Source: a bacterium (GTDB taxonomy: Bacteria; Vulcanimicrobiota; Vulcanimicrobiia; Vulcanimicrobiales; Vulcanimicrobiaceae). From it: a stretch of DNA of 17,573 nucleotides. Under the pieces are notes generated by a model. The model had not been told where the DNA came from. It made no database searches and saw only the letters and a program-made list of their open reading frames with translations. Position numbers and translations under genes: made by a program. How positions within the stretch are numbered: the stretch's first letter is position 1; every line of letters begins with the position of its first letter. The DNA lies in assembly GCA_021807065.1 (NCBI GenBank), contig JAKAPO010000014.1, positions 1 through 17,573 on the forward strand, read 5' to 3'. Positions 6,823 to 15,245 of the stretch are shown piece by piece.

Positions 6823-9800
6823 GTGCGAAAGCGCGTCACCATCGTCCTCGGGATTCTCCTTATCGCCGGCGTCATCGTAGCCGAGCGGCATGCGATCGCG
6901 CGCTTCGCGTTGCGTACCGGTTTGGCATTGGCGACCGGCGATCAAGTGCGGATCGGGGATCAACGCATAGGACCGTCGCATGCAGCGCTGCTCGGCATCG
7001 AGTTTCGGCAGCGCGGCCGCACGGTTTTCGCCGCGCACCGCATCGACGTATGGTACTCGCTGCGCGACCTCTTGCCTGGAAGCACGCGCCGGTTTGGGTT
7101 GGTTGGCGTTACGATCGACCGTCCGAACGTGGCCATCGTCAGATATGCGGACGGCACGTACGACCTTCCAATGCCGAAGCCGCGTACCGGACTGCCGTCG
7201 CTTCCGCCGCCGCCTAATCCCGTACCCTTGCGGTTTTCGCTACGCGTCGTCGACGCCGGTGGATCGATACGCGCGGATGACGTCAACGGCGCCCACGCGG
7301 CGCCGCTGCGCCTGGTCGGGGTCGACGCGCGCGCCCACGTCGACACCGCGAACCTCACGCGATATCTCGTAACCGGTGCGTTCGTAGAGCGCGAGCGAGA
7401 GCCGTTCGTCATACGAGGGACGACCGACACGCTGCGCGGCTACGCGATGAACCAAATGCGCGCCGCCGTATTTCCGTTGCAATCGTTGGCGAACTTTCTC
7501 ATCGATTCGCCCGACGTGCGCGTTCTCGGCGGAACCGCGCGGAACTTTGACGCGTGGATCTTTGCCGTCGGCAAGAAGCCAGACGGCACGTTCGACTACC
7601 ACGCTTCGCTCGGTTTCCACGTGAGCGGCGGTAAATTGAAACTCGTGGGGCTGATTCGCCCGCTCAGCAACATCGACGGACAGCTCGCTCTCTTCGACCA
7701 AACGTTCGTCATCCGGCGCTTACGAGCGACGCTTGCCGGCATTCCGATGCATGCGGAGGGCGCGATCTACGATTTCAGCCGGCCTCAGATCCGGGTCGGC
7801 GTCAGTGGCTCCGGAGATATGGCACAGCTGCGAACCGCGTTCAAGTTTTCTCGCGATCAGCCGCTGCGCGGGCCGTTGCGGATCGGCGTGCTCGTTGCCG
7901 GTTCGCTCGACGATCCGACGGTCATCGCGCATACGACGTCGCCGCTCATACACTATCGCGACATGCCGTTCACGCATCTCGTCGCCGGCATTCAGTACCA
8001 TCATGCGATCCTTGCACTGACGCCGCTGCGGCTGCAATACGGTGCGATCAAGGCGCACGAGATAGGTACGCTCGAGATCGGCAAGCACGTCCACGAGCGT
8101 ATGCTGCTGCACTTTACTTCTCCCGCAGACCGTCTGCCGTACGCCGGTGCCATTTTGGGAGCGCAACCGCTCGTCGGCGATGCGGCCGTCGACGGCAGCG
8201 ACTTATCATTGCACGTAACCGGCTCGTTCGCTGCGGCCGGCGACGCCTCGCGTGCGGCGGCGCTCTACGATTTCGAGCCGAACGGCGATGCCGACGTCGC
8301 GCCGTTCTGGATGCGCGCGCACGGCGGCGAGCTGGCCGCCGGATTGCGCATGGATCGGGCGGCGGGAACGAGCGCGCTATGGCTGTCGGGCGAGAACCTC
8401 ACCTTGGGGACGGTGAGCGCACAGGGTCTGCCGGGCGTTGCGCTGCCGCAGGTTCCGCCGCTGCGAGGGCATCTCGAGCGCGTCGGGATGATCGTCGGCG
8501 GAAGCACGGCGGCTCTCGCTATTGCCGGAAGCTTCAAGGCCGGAAGCACCAGCATCGAAAGCGTTCCGCTGTCTTCGCTCGCGGCGAGTTTTGATGGAAC
8601 CATGCGCGGCGCGGCTATCTCGGGCATTCGCGCGACCGGCCCGTGGGGCGGTTTCCGCGGAGCCGGTACGCTTTCGAGCGACGCAGTGCTCGCGCGCGGA
8701 CGACTCGACGCAAATCTGGACGCGCTGGGTTCGGCCTTCCCCGGCATCGCCGTACACGGTACGGTGCACGGCGACGTAGCGCTCGGCGTCGAGCGGCAAA
8801 GCGTCGTCGTTCAGGCGAATGCACTCGATTTGAACGGCGCTTCGATCGAGGGCATTCCCGTTGCCGGTGCGGTGGGAACGCTGGTCGTCGGCAAAGGTGG
8901 CATCGCGGTCTACTCCGCGCACCTACGCGCTGCAGGCGGCGACATGGTCGCCGCGGGCCGCTATCCCGCCGGCGTCGATTTCGTTGCGAACGACATCGAT
9001 GCGGGAGCGCTGCGCGCGTTCGGCGTTCCCATCGAAAGCGGGCGTCTGGCCGCAGAAGGAGCATTGTCGGGAGGAGCGCCGCTGCCGTCGTTCGTTGGAG
9101 ACGTCAGCATAGCCGGCGGACGCGCGCACGGGTACGTGATAGACGGAAGTGCCGCCGTCGCGCTGCGCGGAGAGCGCATCAGTTTCCAGCATACGATCGC
9201 TGCGTTTGACGGCGTGTATGGCTTCGCCGACGGCAGCATTGGCGCGCTGCTGTCGGGCGCTCCGGCGTATGATCTGCGCGCGACCGTTCCGGCAGCCGAT
9301 ATACCGACCGCGTTACACGCAATCGGTCAACCGAACTACATGACGATCGGGACGCTCGACGCCGACTTGTCTATCGGTGGCGCTGGATACCGCCCGACGG
9401 TAAACGGAACGATCGGGGTTCCAGCCGGAAGCGTCAACGGTCTCGATTTCCTCGACGCAAGCGCGCGCATCGCTGCGAGCGGCACGGGCGCAAGCGCGCA
9501 GGATGGAACGGTACTGGTAAATACGACGCGCGCGGCGTTCGCTGCCTCGACAGGAGGCGGCGCGGCTTCCTTCTCTCTCGCCGCGCCGTCGGCGACGCTG
9601 TCGGATTTCAACGATTTCTTCGATACGGGAGATACGCTTGCGGGACACGGAAAGATTGCGTTTGCCCTCCAGTCCGCCGGCTCTCACGTAGCGACGTCGG
9701 GCGACGTCGACGTTCGCGGGCTGCGCGTGCGCAGTCTCCCAATCGGCAACACGCTTGCAGTATGGTCGAGCAACCGGAACGTGCTGAGCGGGCGCGTTGC

Positions 9801-11982
9801 AGTCGGGGGCGCGGAGGGATTGCTGCGCGCGCGCGGTTCTATTGCGCTTGCGCCCGGGCCGACGTGGCAGGCGACGGTAAAAGGTTCGCGTTACGATCTC
9901 GCGGCGAGCGTCGATAGGCTGGACCTCGGGCTATGGGTAGCGGCTGCGGGCTTCCCCCAAGTTCCCATCACCGGCCGCGCTTTCGGAACCGCGACGATCG
10001 CCGGCCGTTACCCGGCGCTGCATCTCCGGGGGGCGGCATCGCTCAGCAACGGAACGATCGGACACTTCCCGATCAACACGTTCGCGATGAACTTCGCTTC
10101 GAGCGGACGCAGGCTCGTGATTCACAGTGCGTCGGTCACCGGTCCCGGAATTACGGCAAACGCGAGCGGCAGCATCGGATTGACGCGCAGCGATCCGGTC
10201 GACCTGAGCATCAACGCTGCAACGGATCATCTGCGTGAGGTCATAGCACAGTTCACGAGCGCGAACGTACCGCTGAGCGGATCGTTTTCTGCGGGGCTGC
10301 GCGTGCACGGCACTTTGAGCACGCCGTATTTTGACGCAACCCTGCGTGGCGCCGACGTGGATGCCGGCGGCGTCCCCATCAAGACGTTGTTCGGATCCTT
10401 GCGGCTGTACGGATCGAAAGTAGAACTCTACGATGCCGGCGCGACCTTCGCGCGCGGCAGCGCAGCGATCGCCGGCGATCTTCCAATTCGCCTGAAACCG
10501 CTGGGTCTCCCGAGCAACACGCCGGTGACGTTCACGCTGGTTGCCACCGGAGTCGACGCGTCGGCGTTCAATGCGGTCTTCGGGCACGATACGCATCTCG
10601 GGGGCCTGCTGAACGCATCCGTTGCCCTGAACGGAACGATCGAGAACCCGCGGATGTCGGGGCGGTTAGAGCTCGCGAATGGATCGTACTCCAGCGATCT
10701 CGACATGACGCCGATTCATGGCGCCAGCGGAGTGCTCGCGTTCGGCGGATCGACGGTTGCCGTCGAGAATTTCAAGGCGTACGCCGGGGCAGGCAGCATT
10801 GCGTTCTCCGGACATGCCGATTTCACCGGATCGTCGGGGCCTGCGATTGACGCTAAACTCGTTGCCCGCGGCGCGCAGGTTGCTTCGGCGGCGTTCGGTA
10901 CCGCTACGATCGACGGCGACGTTTCGCTCGTGCGGAGCACCGGAAATGCAGTGCTCACCGGAAGCGCGACGATAACGAACGCGACGATTCCCTTCTCGGC
11001 ATTTCTCGGAGCAGGCGGCAATGGCGGCGGTGGGCCGGCTTGGCCGCTCGCGTTCAATTTGCGGCTTACCGCGGGCCAGAACGTACGCGTGCGCGGGAAC
11101 GGTTACGGGGCGGGCATGGACATCGGCGGAACGGGAAGCGCGACGCTTGGCGGCACGCTTGCGGTGCCGACTCTCGATGGAGGCTTCACGTCGACGGGCG
11201 GCTCGCTGACATACATCGATCACGCGTTCCGCTTGTTATCGGGGAACGTTAGCTTCACGCCGTCCGACGGAATTCTGCCGACGCTCGAGGCCACGGGAAC
11301 CACCACGGTGGTGAACCCCGACCCGGACGTTGCTCGCAATCCGTACGGCAGCGCAACGATCACGATTGGAGTCTCGGGACCAGTTGACGATCTCAACATC
11401 GACTTCACTTCGGATCCGCCCGGATACTCGCGCGAGCAGATCATCGCGCTCCTGGCGCCGCTCGGCGGATTCGTCAGCGGGATTCAGTTCTCGAATCCGT
11501 ACGAAGTGCACATCCCCGGGGGAGCGGCGCCGGTCGTCGACAACGCGCCTGTTCCGGGTGGCGTCTTCATCCAACAGAACGGTACGCTCACCGTGAGCCA
11601 AGAAGCATTCGACATCCTCAACGCGCAGTTTGGCCAAGCGCTGCTCTCGCCGGTCGAGAACGTGCTTGGCGGAGCGTTCGGCCTAAGCGATCTCAATCTG
11701 ACGCTCGGGTATTTCGGCAACATCGGGATATCGGTGCGCCGCGTGCTCGGCAAAGCGGTGAGCGCGGTTTACTCTTCGACTTTTGGTGTGCCCAATCGCC
11801 AATCGTTCGGGATTCGCATCGCGCCGGACGTGCTGGACGCCGCCTCTCTTTCCTTTTATTACGAGACGGGCACGCAGCGGCTGTTCGAGACACCCGGCAC
11901 GCTGTTCGGGCCCGTGCTCTTAGGCCAGCCACTGGAAGGGCAAAGTGGCTTCAGCGTGGATTTCAGACATTTCTTTAAGTAG
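6823..11982 (+). CDS. TamB/DUF490-family inter-membrane bridge protein
   Basis: A 1719-aa protein with one N-terminal membrane anchor (about residues 4-21) followed by a very long Gly/Ala/Thr-rich, beta-strand-rich periplasmic body. The C-terminal third shows TamB domain traits: GQNVRVRGNGYGAGMDIGG with repeated GG and P-x-L-x-G patterns (about 1417-1460), IDFTSDPPGYSREQIIALL (about 1526-1544), and a tail with VENVLGGAFGLSDLNLTLGY and the VRRVLGKAVSAVYSSTFG strands. TamB-like proteins (AsmA superfamily) form hydrophobic grooves spanning the periplasm and are implicated in lipid transport to the outer membrane and in barrel assembly with an Omp85 partner. The Omp85 gene follows 178 bp downstream, a common pairing. 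The GTG start gives the anchor directly; TATACT upstream may drive it. Function is inferred from family; the transported substrate is unknown. Confidence 0.88.
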   Translation: MRKRVTIVLGILLIAGVIVAERHAIARFALRTGLALATGDQVRIGDQRIGPSHAALLGIEFRQRGRTVFAAHRIDVWYSLRDLLPGSTRRFGLVGVTIDRPNVAIVRYADGTYDLPMPKPRTGLPSLPPPPNPVPLRFSLRVVDAGGSIRADDVNGAHAAPLRLVGVDARAHVDTANLTRYLVTGAFVEREREPFVIRGTTDTLRGYAMNQMRAAVFPLQSLANFLIDSPDVRVLGGTARNFDAWIFAVGKKPDGTFDYHASLGFHVSGGKLKLVGLIRPLSNIDGQLALFDQTFVIRRLRATLAGIPMHAEGAIYDFSRPQIRVGVSGSGDMAQLRTAFKFSRDQPLRGPLRIGVLVAGSLDDPTVIAHTTSPLIHYRDMPFTHLVAGIQYHHAILALTPLRLQYGAIKAHEIGTLEIGKHVHERMLLHFTSPADRLPYAGAILGAQPLVGDAAVDGSDLSLHVTGSFAAAGDASRAAALYDFEPNGDADVAPFWMRAHGGELAAGLRMDRAAGTSALWLSGENLTLGTVSAQGLPGVALPQVPPLRGHLERVGMIVGGSTAALAIAGSFKAGSTSIESVPLSSLAASFDGTMRGAAISGIRATGPWGGFRGAGTLSSDAVLARGRLDANLDALGSAFPGIAVHGTVHGDVALGVERQSVVVQANALDLNGASIEGIPVAGAVGTLVVGKGGIAVYSAHLRAAGGDMVAAGRYPAGVDFVANDIDAGALRAFGVPIESGRLAAEGALSGGAPLPSFVGDVSIAGGRAHGYVIDGSAAVALRGERISFQHTIAAFDGVYGFADGSIGALLSGAPAYDLRATVPAADIPTALHAIGQPNYMTIGTLDADLSIGGAGYRPTVNGTIGVPAGSVNGLDFLDASARIAASGTGASAQDGTVLVNTTRAAFAASTGGGAASFSLAAPSATLSDFNDFFDTGDTLAGHGKIAFALQSAGSHVATSGDVDVRGLRVRSLPIGNTLAVWSSNRNVLSGRVAVGGAEGLLRARGSIALAPGPTWQATVKGSRYDLAASVDRLDLGLWVAAAGFPQVPITGRAFGTATIAGRYPALHLRGAASLSNGTIGHFPINTFAMNFASSGRRLVIHSASVTGPGITANASGSIGLTRSDPVDLSINAATDHLREVIAQFTSANVPLSGSFSAGLRVHGTLSTPYFDATLRGADVDAGGVPIKTLFGSLRLYGSKVELYDAGATFARGSAAIAGDLPIRLKPLGLPSNTPVTFTLVATGVDASAFNAVFGHDTHLGGLLNASVALNGTIENPRMSGRLELANGSYSSDLDMTPIHGASGVLAFGGSTVAVENFKAYAGAGSIAFSGHADFTGSSGPAIDAKLVARGAQVASAAFGTATIDGDVSLVRSTGNAVLTGSATITNATIPFSAFLGAGGNGGGGPAWPLAFNLRLTAGQNVRVRGNGYGAGMDIGGTGSATLGGTLAVPTLDGGFTSTGGSLTYIDHAFRLLSGNVSFTPSDGILPTLEATGTTTVVNPDPDVARNPYGSATITIGVSGPVDDLNIDFTSDPPGYSREQIIALLAPLGGFVSGIQFSNPYEVHIPGGAAPVVDNAPVPGGVFIQQNGTLTVSQEAFDILNAQFGQALLSPVENVLGGAFGLSDLNLTLGYFGNIGISVRRVLGKAVSAVYSSTFGVPNRQSFGIRIAPDVLDAASLSFYYETGTQRLFETPGTLFGPVLLGQPLEGQSGFSVDFRHFFK

Positions 11983-12160
11983 CGCGCGGCGGACCCCAGG
12001 AATCTCTCAGCTTTCTCTCCGGCAAGGACCGAGATGCCCCACCGCGAACACCCGGCGGCGGACCGAGACCGCGCGTATGCGCGCGCGACCATTTCCATAG
12101 AGGAACCGACGCCTGCATGAAGTTCAGCCCGAGCGTACAGTCGAATCTAAGGATTCCCGG
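11983..12160. other. tamB-bamA intergenic leader region
   Basis: This 178-bp gap holds no clear full gene. It contains a GC hairpin, CGCGCG-TATG-CGCGCG (12070-12085), without a following T-run, so not a classical terminator. GGACCGAGA occurs twice (12026-12034 and 12060-12068). A possible 15-codon ORF begins at 12117 and ends over the bamA start. It may be a 5' leader for the bamA operon, but no known riboswitch or leader family was recognised. Confidence 0.35.
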
Positions 12161-12164
12161 TTGA
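12117..12164 (+). CDS. Possible 15-aa leader peptide overlapping bamA start
   Basis: ATG at 12117 opens a 15-codon frame (MKFSPSVQSNLRIPG) whose TGA (12162-12164) overlaps the TTG start of bamA (12161-12163) as TTGA. A GAGGA lies at 12100-12104, 12 nt before the ATG, a long spacing. It could couple translation into bamA, but a frame this short arises easily by chance. Confidence 0.15.
   Translation: MKFSPSVQSNLRIPG
12149..12153 (+). promoter_or_regulatory. Ribosome binding site that fixes a TTG start for bamA
   Basis: AAGGA lies 7 nt before the TTG at 12161, an ideal spacing. It supports a TTG start giving a signal peptide directly, rather than an internal ATG inside the first POTRA domain. 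Confidence 0.65.
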
Positions 12165-14407
12165 CACCAACCTCTCGTTGGGCGGGCGTCGCGCTGGTTC
12201 TTTGCGTCGCGTTGGCCGTGGTTGCACCGCAGGCGGCGCGTACGGCTCCCGTGCCGAGGATCGTTTCGGTCGACATCGAGGGCAACGTACACGTCCCAAC
12301 CGCTACGATCATGGCCGTCGTAGAGGCGCATCCGGGCGAACCGTTCGACCCGCGCATCGTGCAGGGCGACTTGCAGCGCATCAACGCGCTCGGATATTTT
12401 GCGGCTCTTGCACCGCCGTTGATACGCCAACGGCCGGGCGGCATTGCGATCACATACCGGGTCGTCGAGAATCCGGTTATCACCAAGATCGTCTTCAACG
12501 GCAATCAGCACGTGCCCAGCGACACGCTCCTCGCGCTCATGGACACCGCCGTCGGACAAGTGTTCAATACGAATACGTTTCGCTCGGATATCCTGAAGAT
12601 CAACAATTACTACGAGCGCATCGGCTATGGCGGTCAGGTTCCCACGCACGTCAAGGACATCAACCTCGATCCTTCGACCGGGGCGCTGACGCTGACGATC
12701 CTGGAAGGACTCACGATCCGTGGCGTCGTGATCGGCGGCGATCCGTTGCTGCCGCAAACGCTCATTAGGCCGGTGCTCAGCGTGAAGCCGGGCGTCGTCT
12801 ATTCCGACGGCTTACGCGACAGGGACGTCCAAGCGCTCAAGCATCTCTACGAAGACAAGTGGCACCTCGAACTCGGAAACTTCGTCGGCGGCATCGATCC
12901 ATCGTCGATCGACCTCAAAAACGATACCGCCATTGTTAAGTATGACATCTACGTCATGCGGGTAGCCGTGGTTGAGATTACCGGGAACACGCGGACGAAG
13001 GACCAAGTGATCCGCCGGCAGCTACGCGTAGTTCCCGGAATGGTCGTCAACTCCGATGCGATCAAAGCCGATTACGAACGGCTCAACCAGACACAGTACT
13101 TTTCGAAGGTCGAGCCGGATATCAAACCGGGACCCGATCCGCGCAAACCCCAGGACGTCACGCTGGTCTGGCACGTCACCGAGCAGCGAACGGCCTCCGC
13201 GCAGGTCGGCTTCGGCTACTCGGGCGGCCTCACCGGAGAAGGGCTTTACGGCACGCTGGGCCTTTCCGACAACAACCTTCACGGCACCGGGAACGGCGTC
13301 TCGATACAGTTTGAAGGCGGTGCGCGTACCCATCTTGCGCAGATCCAGGGATCGATTCCGTATTTCGGCAACACGCCGGCCTCTCAGCGGTATAGCATCA
13401 CCGGTGGCATCTTTTCGAGCGGTACGACCTACTACTACCCGGTATACGAGGACACGAGCAGGACGATTCCGAGCATTCCGGCTCCGCACGGGACTCCGGT
13501 TCCCATTCCGGTGACGCTCTATTCGAGTTCGAACGCCGCGCAGGTCTCCGGTATCGTCGCGACGAGCCTCTCGGATTCGAACGGCGTGCAGCTCCAGGTG
13601 GGCCGCCGGATGAGCGATTACACCATCATATCTCTCGGCGGTACGGGTGAAGTCATCAAGTACAACACGACCGTGCCTTCGCCGTACTACTTCGAATCTT
13701 ATCAGCCGAACATTTTCGTCGGTCCGACACCCAATCCGTTGAATTCGAGCCTCACGTATAACAACGGATCGTTCGGCATCGCCGCGAGTTCGATCGCCAA
13801 CGTCAACACCGGTTTGCCATACAGACTCGATATCGCCCAGCTGGTAGGCAGAGTCGTTACAACCGATGATCCCTATAATCCACGGACTGGCTGGAACGCA
13901 TCACTCTCGGAGTCCTACTCGGCGCCGGCGATCGGTTCCAGTTTCAAGTTCACGCAGACGACGCTGGACGTCGCGCGCTTTTTCCCGATACTCCGGCGCG
14001 CGACGTTAGGCTTCCACCTCGTCGGAGACATGTCGACCGGCGTGATTCCGCCCAGCTCGCTCTTCGTCTTCTCGGATCAGCAGATGCGCGGGTACAATCA
14101 AGTCTTCTACGGCACCGATGCCGTTCTCGGGCAGGTCGAGGTGCGACAGCCGGTTCTCGCGAGCGGCCAATTCTCGGTGGCATTCTTCGCCGACGGGCTG
14201 GACTACCACATCCGGGGCGCACAGCCGTTGCTCGACCCGTATACCAATCGCATCACGGGGTATCCAGCATCATGGACGTATCTGGGCGACGTGGGCTTCG
14301 GCCTGCGGTTTGACGTTCCTCAGCTGGGATTGCACACCGTTCGCATAGACTTCGCTCGTGGATACAATGGATTCCACACCAGCTTCGGCCTAGGCCAATC
14401 CTTTTAA
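12161..14407 (+). CDS. bamA: BamA/Omp85 outer-membrane assembly factor
   Basis: Outer-membrane beta-barrel insertase of the BamA/TamA superfamily. From the TTG start (AAGGA 7 nt upstream) it has 748 aa. A signal peptide covers about residues 1-29 (hydrophobic core about 8-22, cleavage likely near ARTA). By eye there are four POTRA domains: about 33-104, 105-183, 184-267 and 268-341, each with a V-x-I/V-x-G-N/D-like strand start. E. coli BamA has five. A 16-strand-type barrel fills about 345-748 and contains the Omp85 lid-loop motif as MRGY (642-645). The C-terminus SFGLGQSF ends in Phe, as expected for a beta-signal. It lies between tamB and skp/lpxD genes, the classical bamA-skp-lpxD order, supporting BamA. 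It might also serve as TamB's partner, since no separate tamA is in the window. Confidence 0.92.
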   Translation: MTPTSRWAGVALVLCVALAVVAPQAARTAPVPRIVSVDIEGNVHVPTATIMAVVEAHPGEPFDPRIVQGDLQRINALGYFAALAPPLIRQRPGGIAITYRVVENPVITKIVFNGNQHVPSDTLLALMDTAVGQVFNTNTFRSDILKINNYYERIGYGGQVPTHVKDINLDPSTGALTLTILEGLTIRGVVIGGDPLLPQTLIRPVLSVKPGVVYSDGLRDRDVQALKHLYEDKWHLELGNFVGGIDPSSIDLKNDTAIVKYDIYVMRVAVVEITGNTRTKDQVIRRQLRVVPGMVVNSDAIKADYERLNQTQYFSKVEPDIKPGPDPRKPQDVTLVWHVTEQRTASAQVGFGYSGGLTGEGLYGTLGLSDNNLHGTGNGVSIQFEGGARTHLAQIQGSIPYFGNTPASQRYSITGGIFSSGTTYYYPVYEDTSRTIPSIPAPHGTPVPIPVTLYSSSNAAQVSGIVATSLSDSNGVQLQVGRRMSDYTIISLGGTGEVIKYNTTVPSPYYFESYQPNIFVGPTPNPLNSSLTYNNGSFGIAASSIANVNTGLPYRLDIAQLVGRVVTTDDPYNPRTGWNASLSESYSAPAIGSSFKFTQTTLDVARFFPILRRATLGFHLVGDMSTGVIPPSSLFVFSDQQMRGYNQVFYGTDAVLGQVEVRQPVLASGQFSVAFFADGLDYHIRGAQPLLDPYTNRITGYPASWTYLGDVGFGLRFDVPQLGLHTVRIDFARGYNGFHTSFGLGQSF

Positions 14408-14441
14408 CGCCTCATTACAAACCAGGTTACGAGTAAACGCA

Positions 14442-15245
14442 ATGAAGAAACATCTCATCCCGATCATCATGGCCGCGGCTGCGCTCGTTCCGGCCTGCGC
14501 GCCGGCTTCGACGGCGACGGATCTGACCGATCTCGGCTACGTCGATCAGTCGGCATTCGCGTCGTTGCCGATGTTCAACAGCGCGCGGCAGCAATTGGCG
14601 TCGTTTCAGTCGAGCCTCAACGGTCAATACAATGCAGCCATTCGCGGCGCGCACACCGCCAGCGACCGGCAACGCATCTACAACGACTTTCAGAACCGTT
14701 ACGCCAACGAGCAACGCGTGCTGTTCGGCCCGCTGTTCGAGCGCGTGAATCTGGCGATCGCATCGGTCGCATCGACGCGTAAACTCTCGGTCGTAGTCGA
14801 CAAGCGCATCATCATCTACGGAGGCCAGGACGTCACCAAAGACGTCGTGCGGCTGCTGCAGAGCAACCAAACCATCCTGCCGCTCGGAACGGCGCCGCCG
14901 CCTTCGCCGATCGGTTACGTCGACCCATCCGCGTTCCAAAACTCTCCGCAAGCCAAAGCCGCTAACGATCAGATGAATACGTTCGTTCAGCAACAGCAGC
15001 GGATTTACGGGGCGCAGCTCGCACACGCGAAGACCGACGCACAGAAGCAGCAAATCGCGGCCGCCTACAATAAAGCCATCGCCGATGAGCAAGCCAAAGT
15101 GCTGAAGCCTGTCGTCGATCACGAACAGGACGTCGCAGCCTCGATCGCGCGGCGCAGAGGCCTCCTGCTTATCATCGATCATGCGGATATTCTCTACGGG
15201 GCTACGGACATCACGGCCGATGTCCAGAATGCACTCAGCAAGTAA
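14442..15245 (+). CDS. Tandem double-domain OmpH/Skp-like protein
   Basis: A 267-aa exported protein with two consecutive OmpH/Skp-like modules. The signal peptide (MKKHLIPIIMAAAALVPAC) ends in Cys19 in a lipobox-like but imperfect VPAC. Module 1 spans about 31-139: LGYVDQSAFA, a helical Gln-rich arm, then LSVVVDKRIIIYGGQDVTKDV. Module 2 spans about 157-266: IGYVDPSAFQ, a second helical arm, then LLLIIDHADILYGATDITADV. A Pro-rich linker (PLGTAPPPSP) joins them. The two beta halves match closely, showing internal duplication. Skp is normally a trimer of single modules acting as a holdase for unfolded outer-membrane proteins; a fused dimer would change the oligomer. It starts 34 nt after bamA, and its end overlaps the next gene by 17 nt. 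OmpH family assignment is good; chaperone function is inferred. Confidence 0.82.
   Translation: MKKHLIPIIMAAAALVPACAPASTATDLTDLGYVDQSAFASLPMFNSARQQLASFQSSLNGQYNAAIRGAHTASDRQRIYNDFQNRYANEQRVLFGPLFERVNLAIASVASTRKLSVVVDKRIIIYGGQDVTKDVVRLLQSNQTILPLGTAPPPSPIGYVDPSAFQNSPQAKAANDQMNTFVQQQQRIYGAQLAHAKTDAQKQQIAAAYNKAIADEQAKVLKPVVDHEQDVAASIARRRGLLLIIDHADILYGATDITADVQNALSK

Noticed and set aside
8643..9209. Arg-rich ORF of 188 codons inside tamB
   Set aside because: Nearly half the residues are Arg, a typical frame-shift artefact of GC-rich DNA.
12070..12085. GC hairpin as a rho-independent terminator after tamB
   Set aside because: The 6-bp CGCGCG stem is not followed by a T-run, so a terminator call is not supported; kept only as a possible leader structure.
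11975..12757. Minus-strand ORF of 260 codons across the tamB-bamA gap
   Set aside because: Mostly antisense to the bamA signal peptide and POTRA region, Arg/Asp-rich, no motif. The bamA gene has an AAGGA ribosome binding site and the expected signal peptide.
15181..15228. Upstream start at 15181 for the long OmpH-like gene
   Set aside because: It would put 16 mostly polar or basic residues before an otherwise clean lipoprotein signal peptide and lengthen the overlap with the previous gene to 65 nt. The ATG at 15229 fits better.
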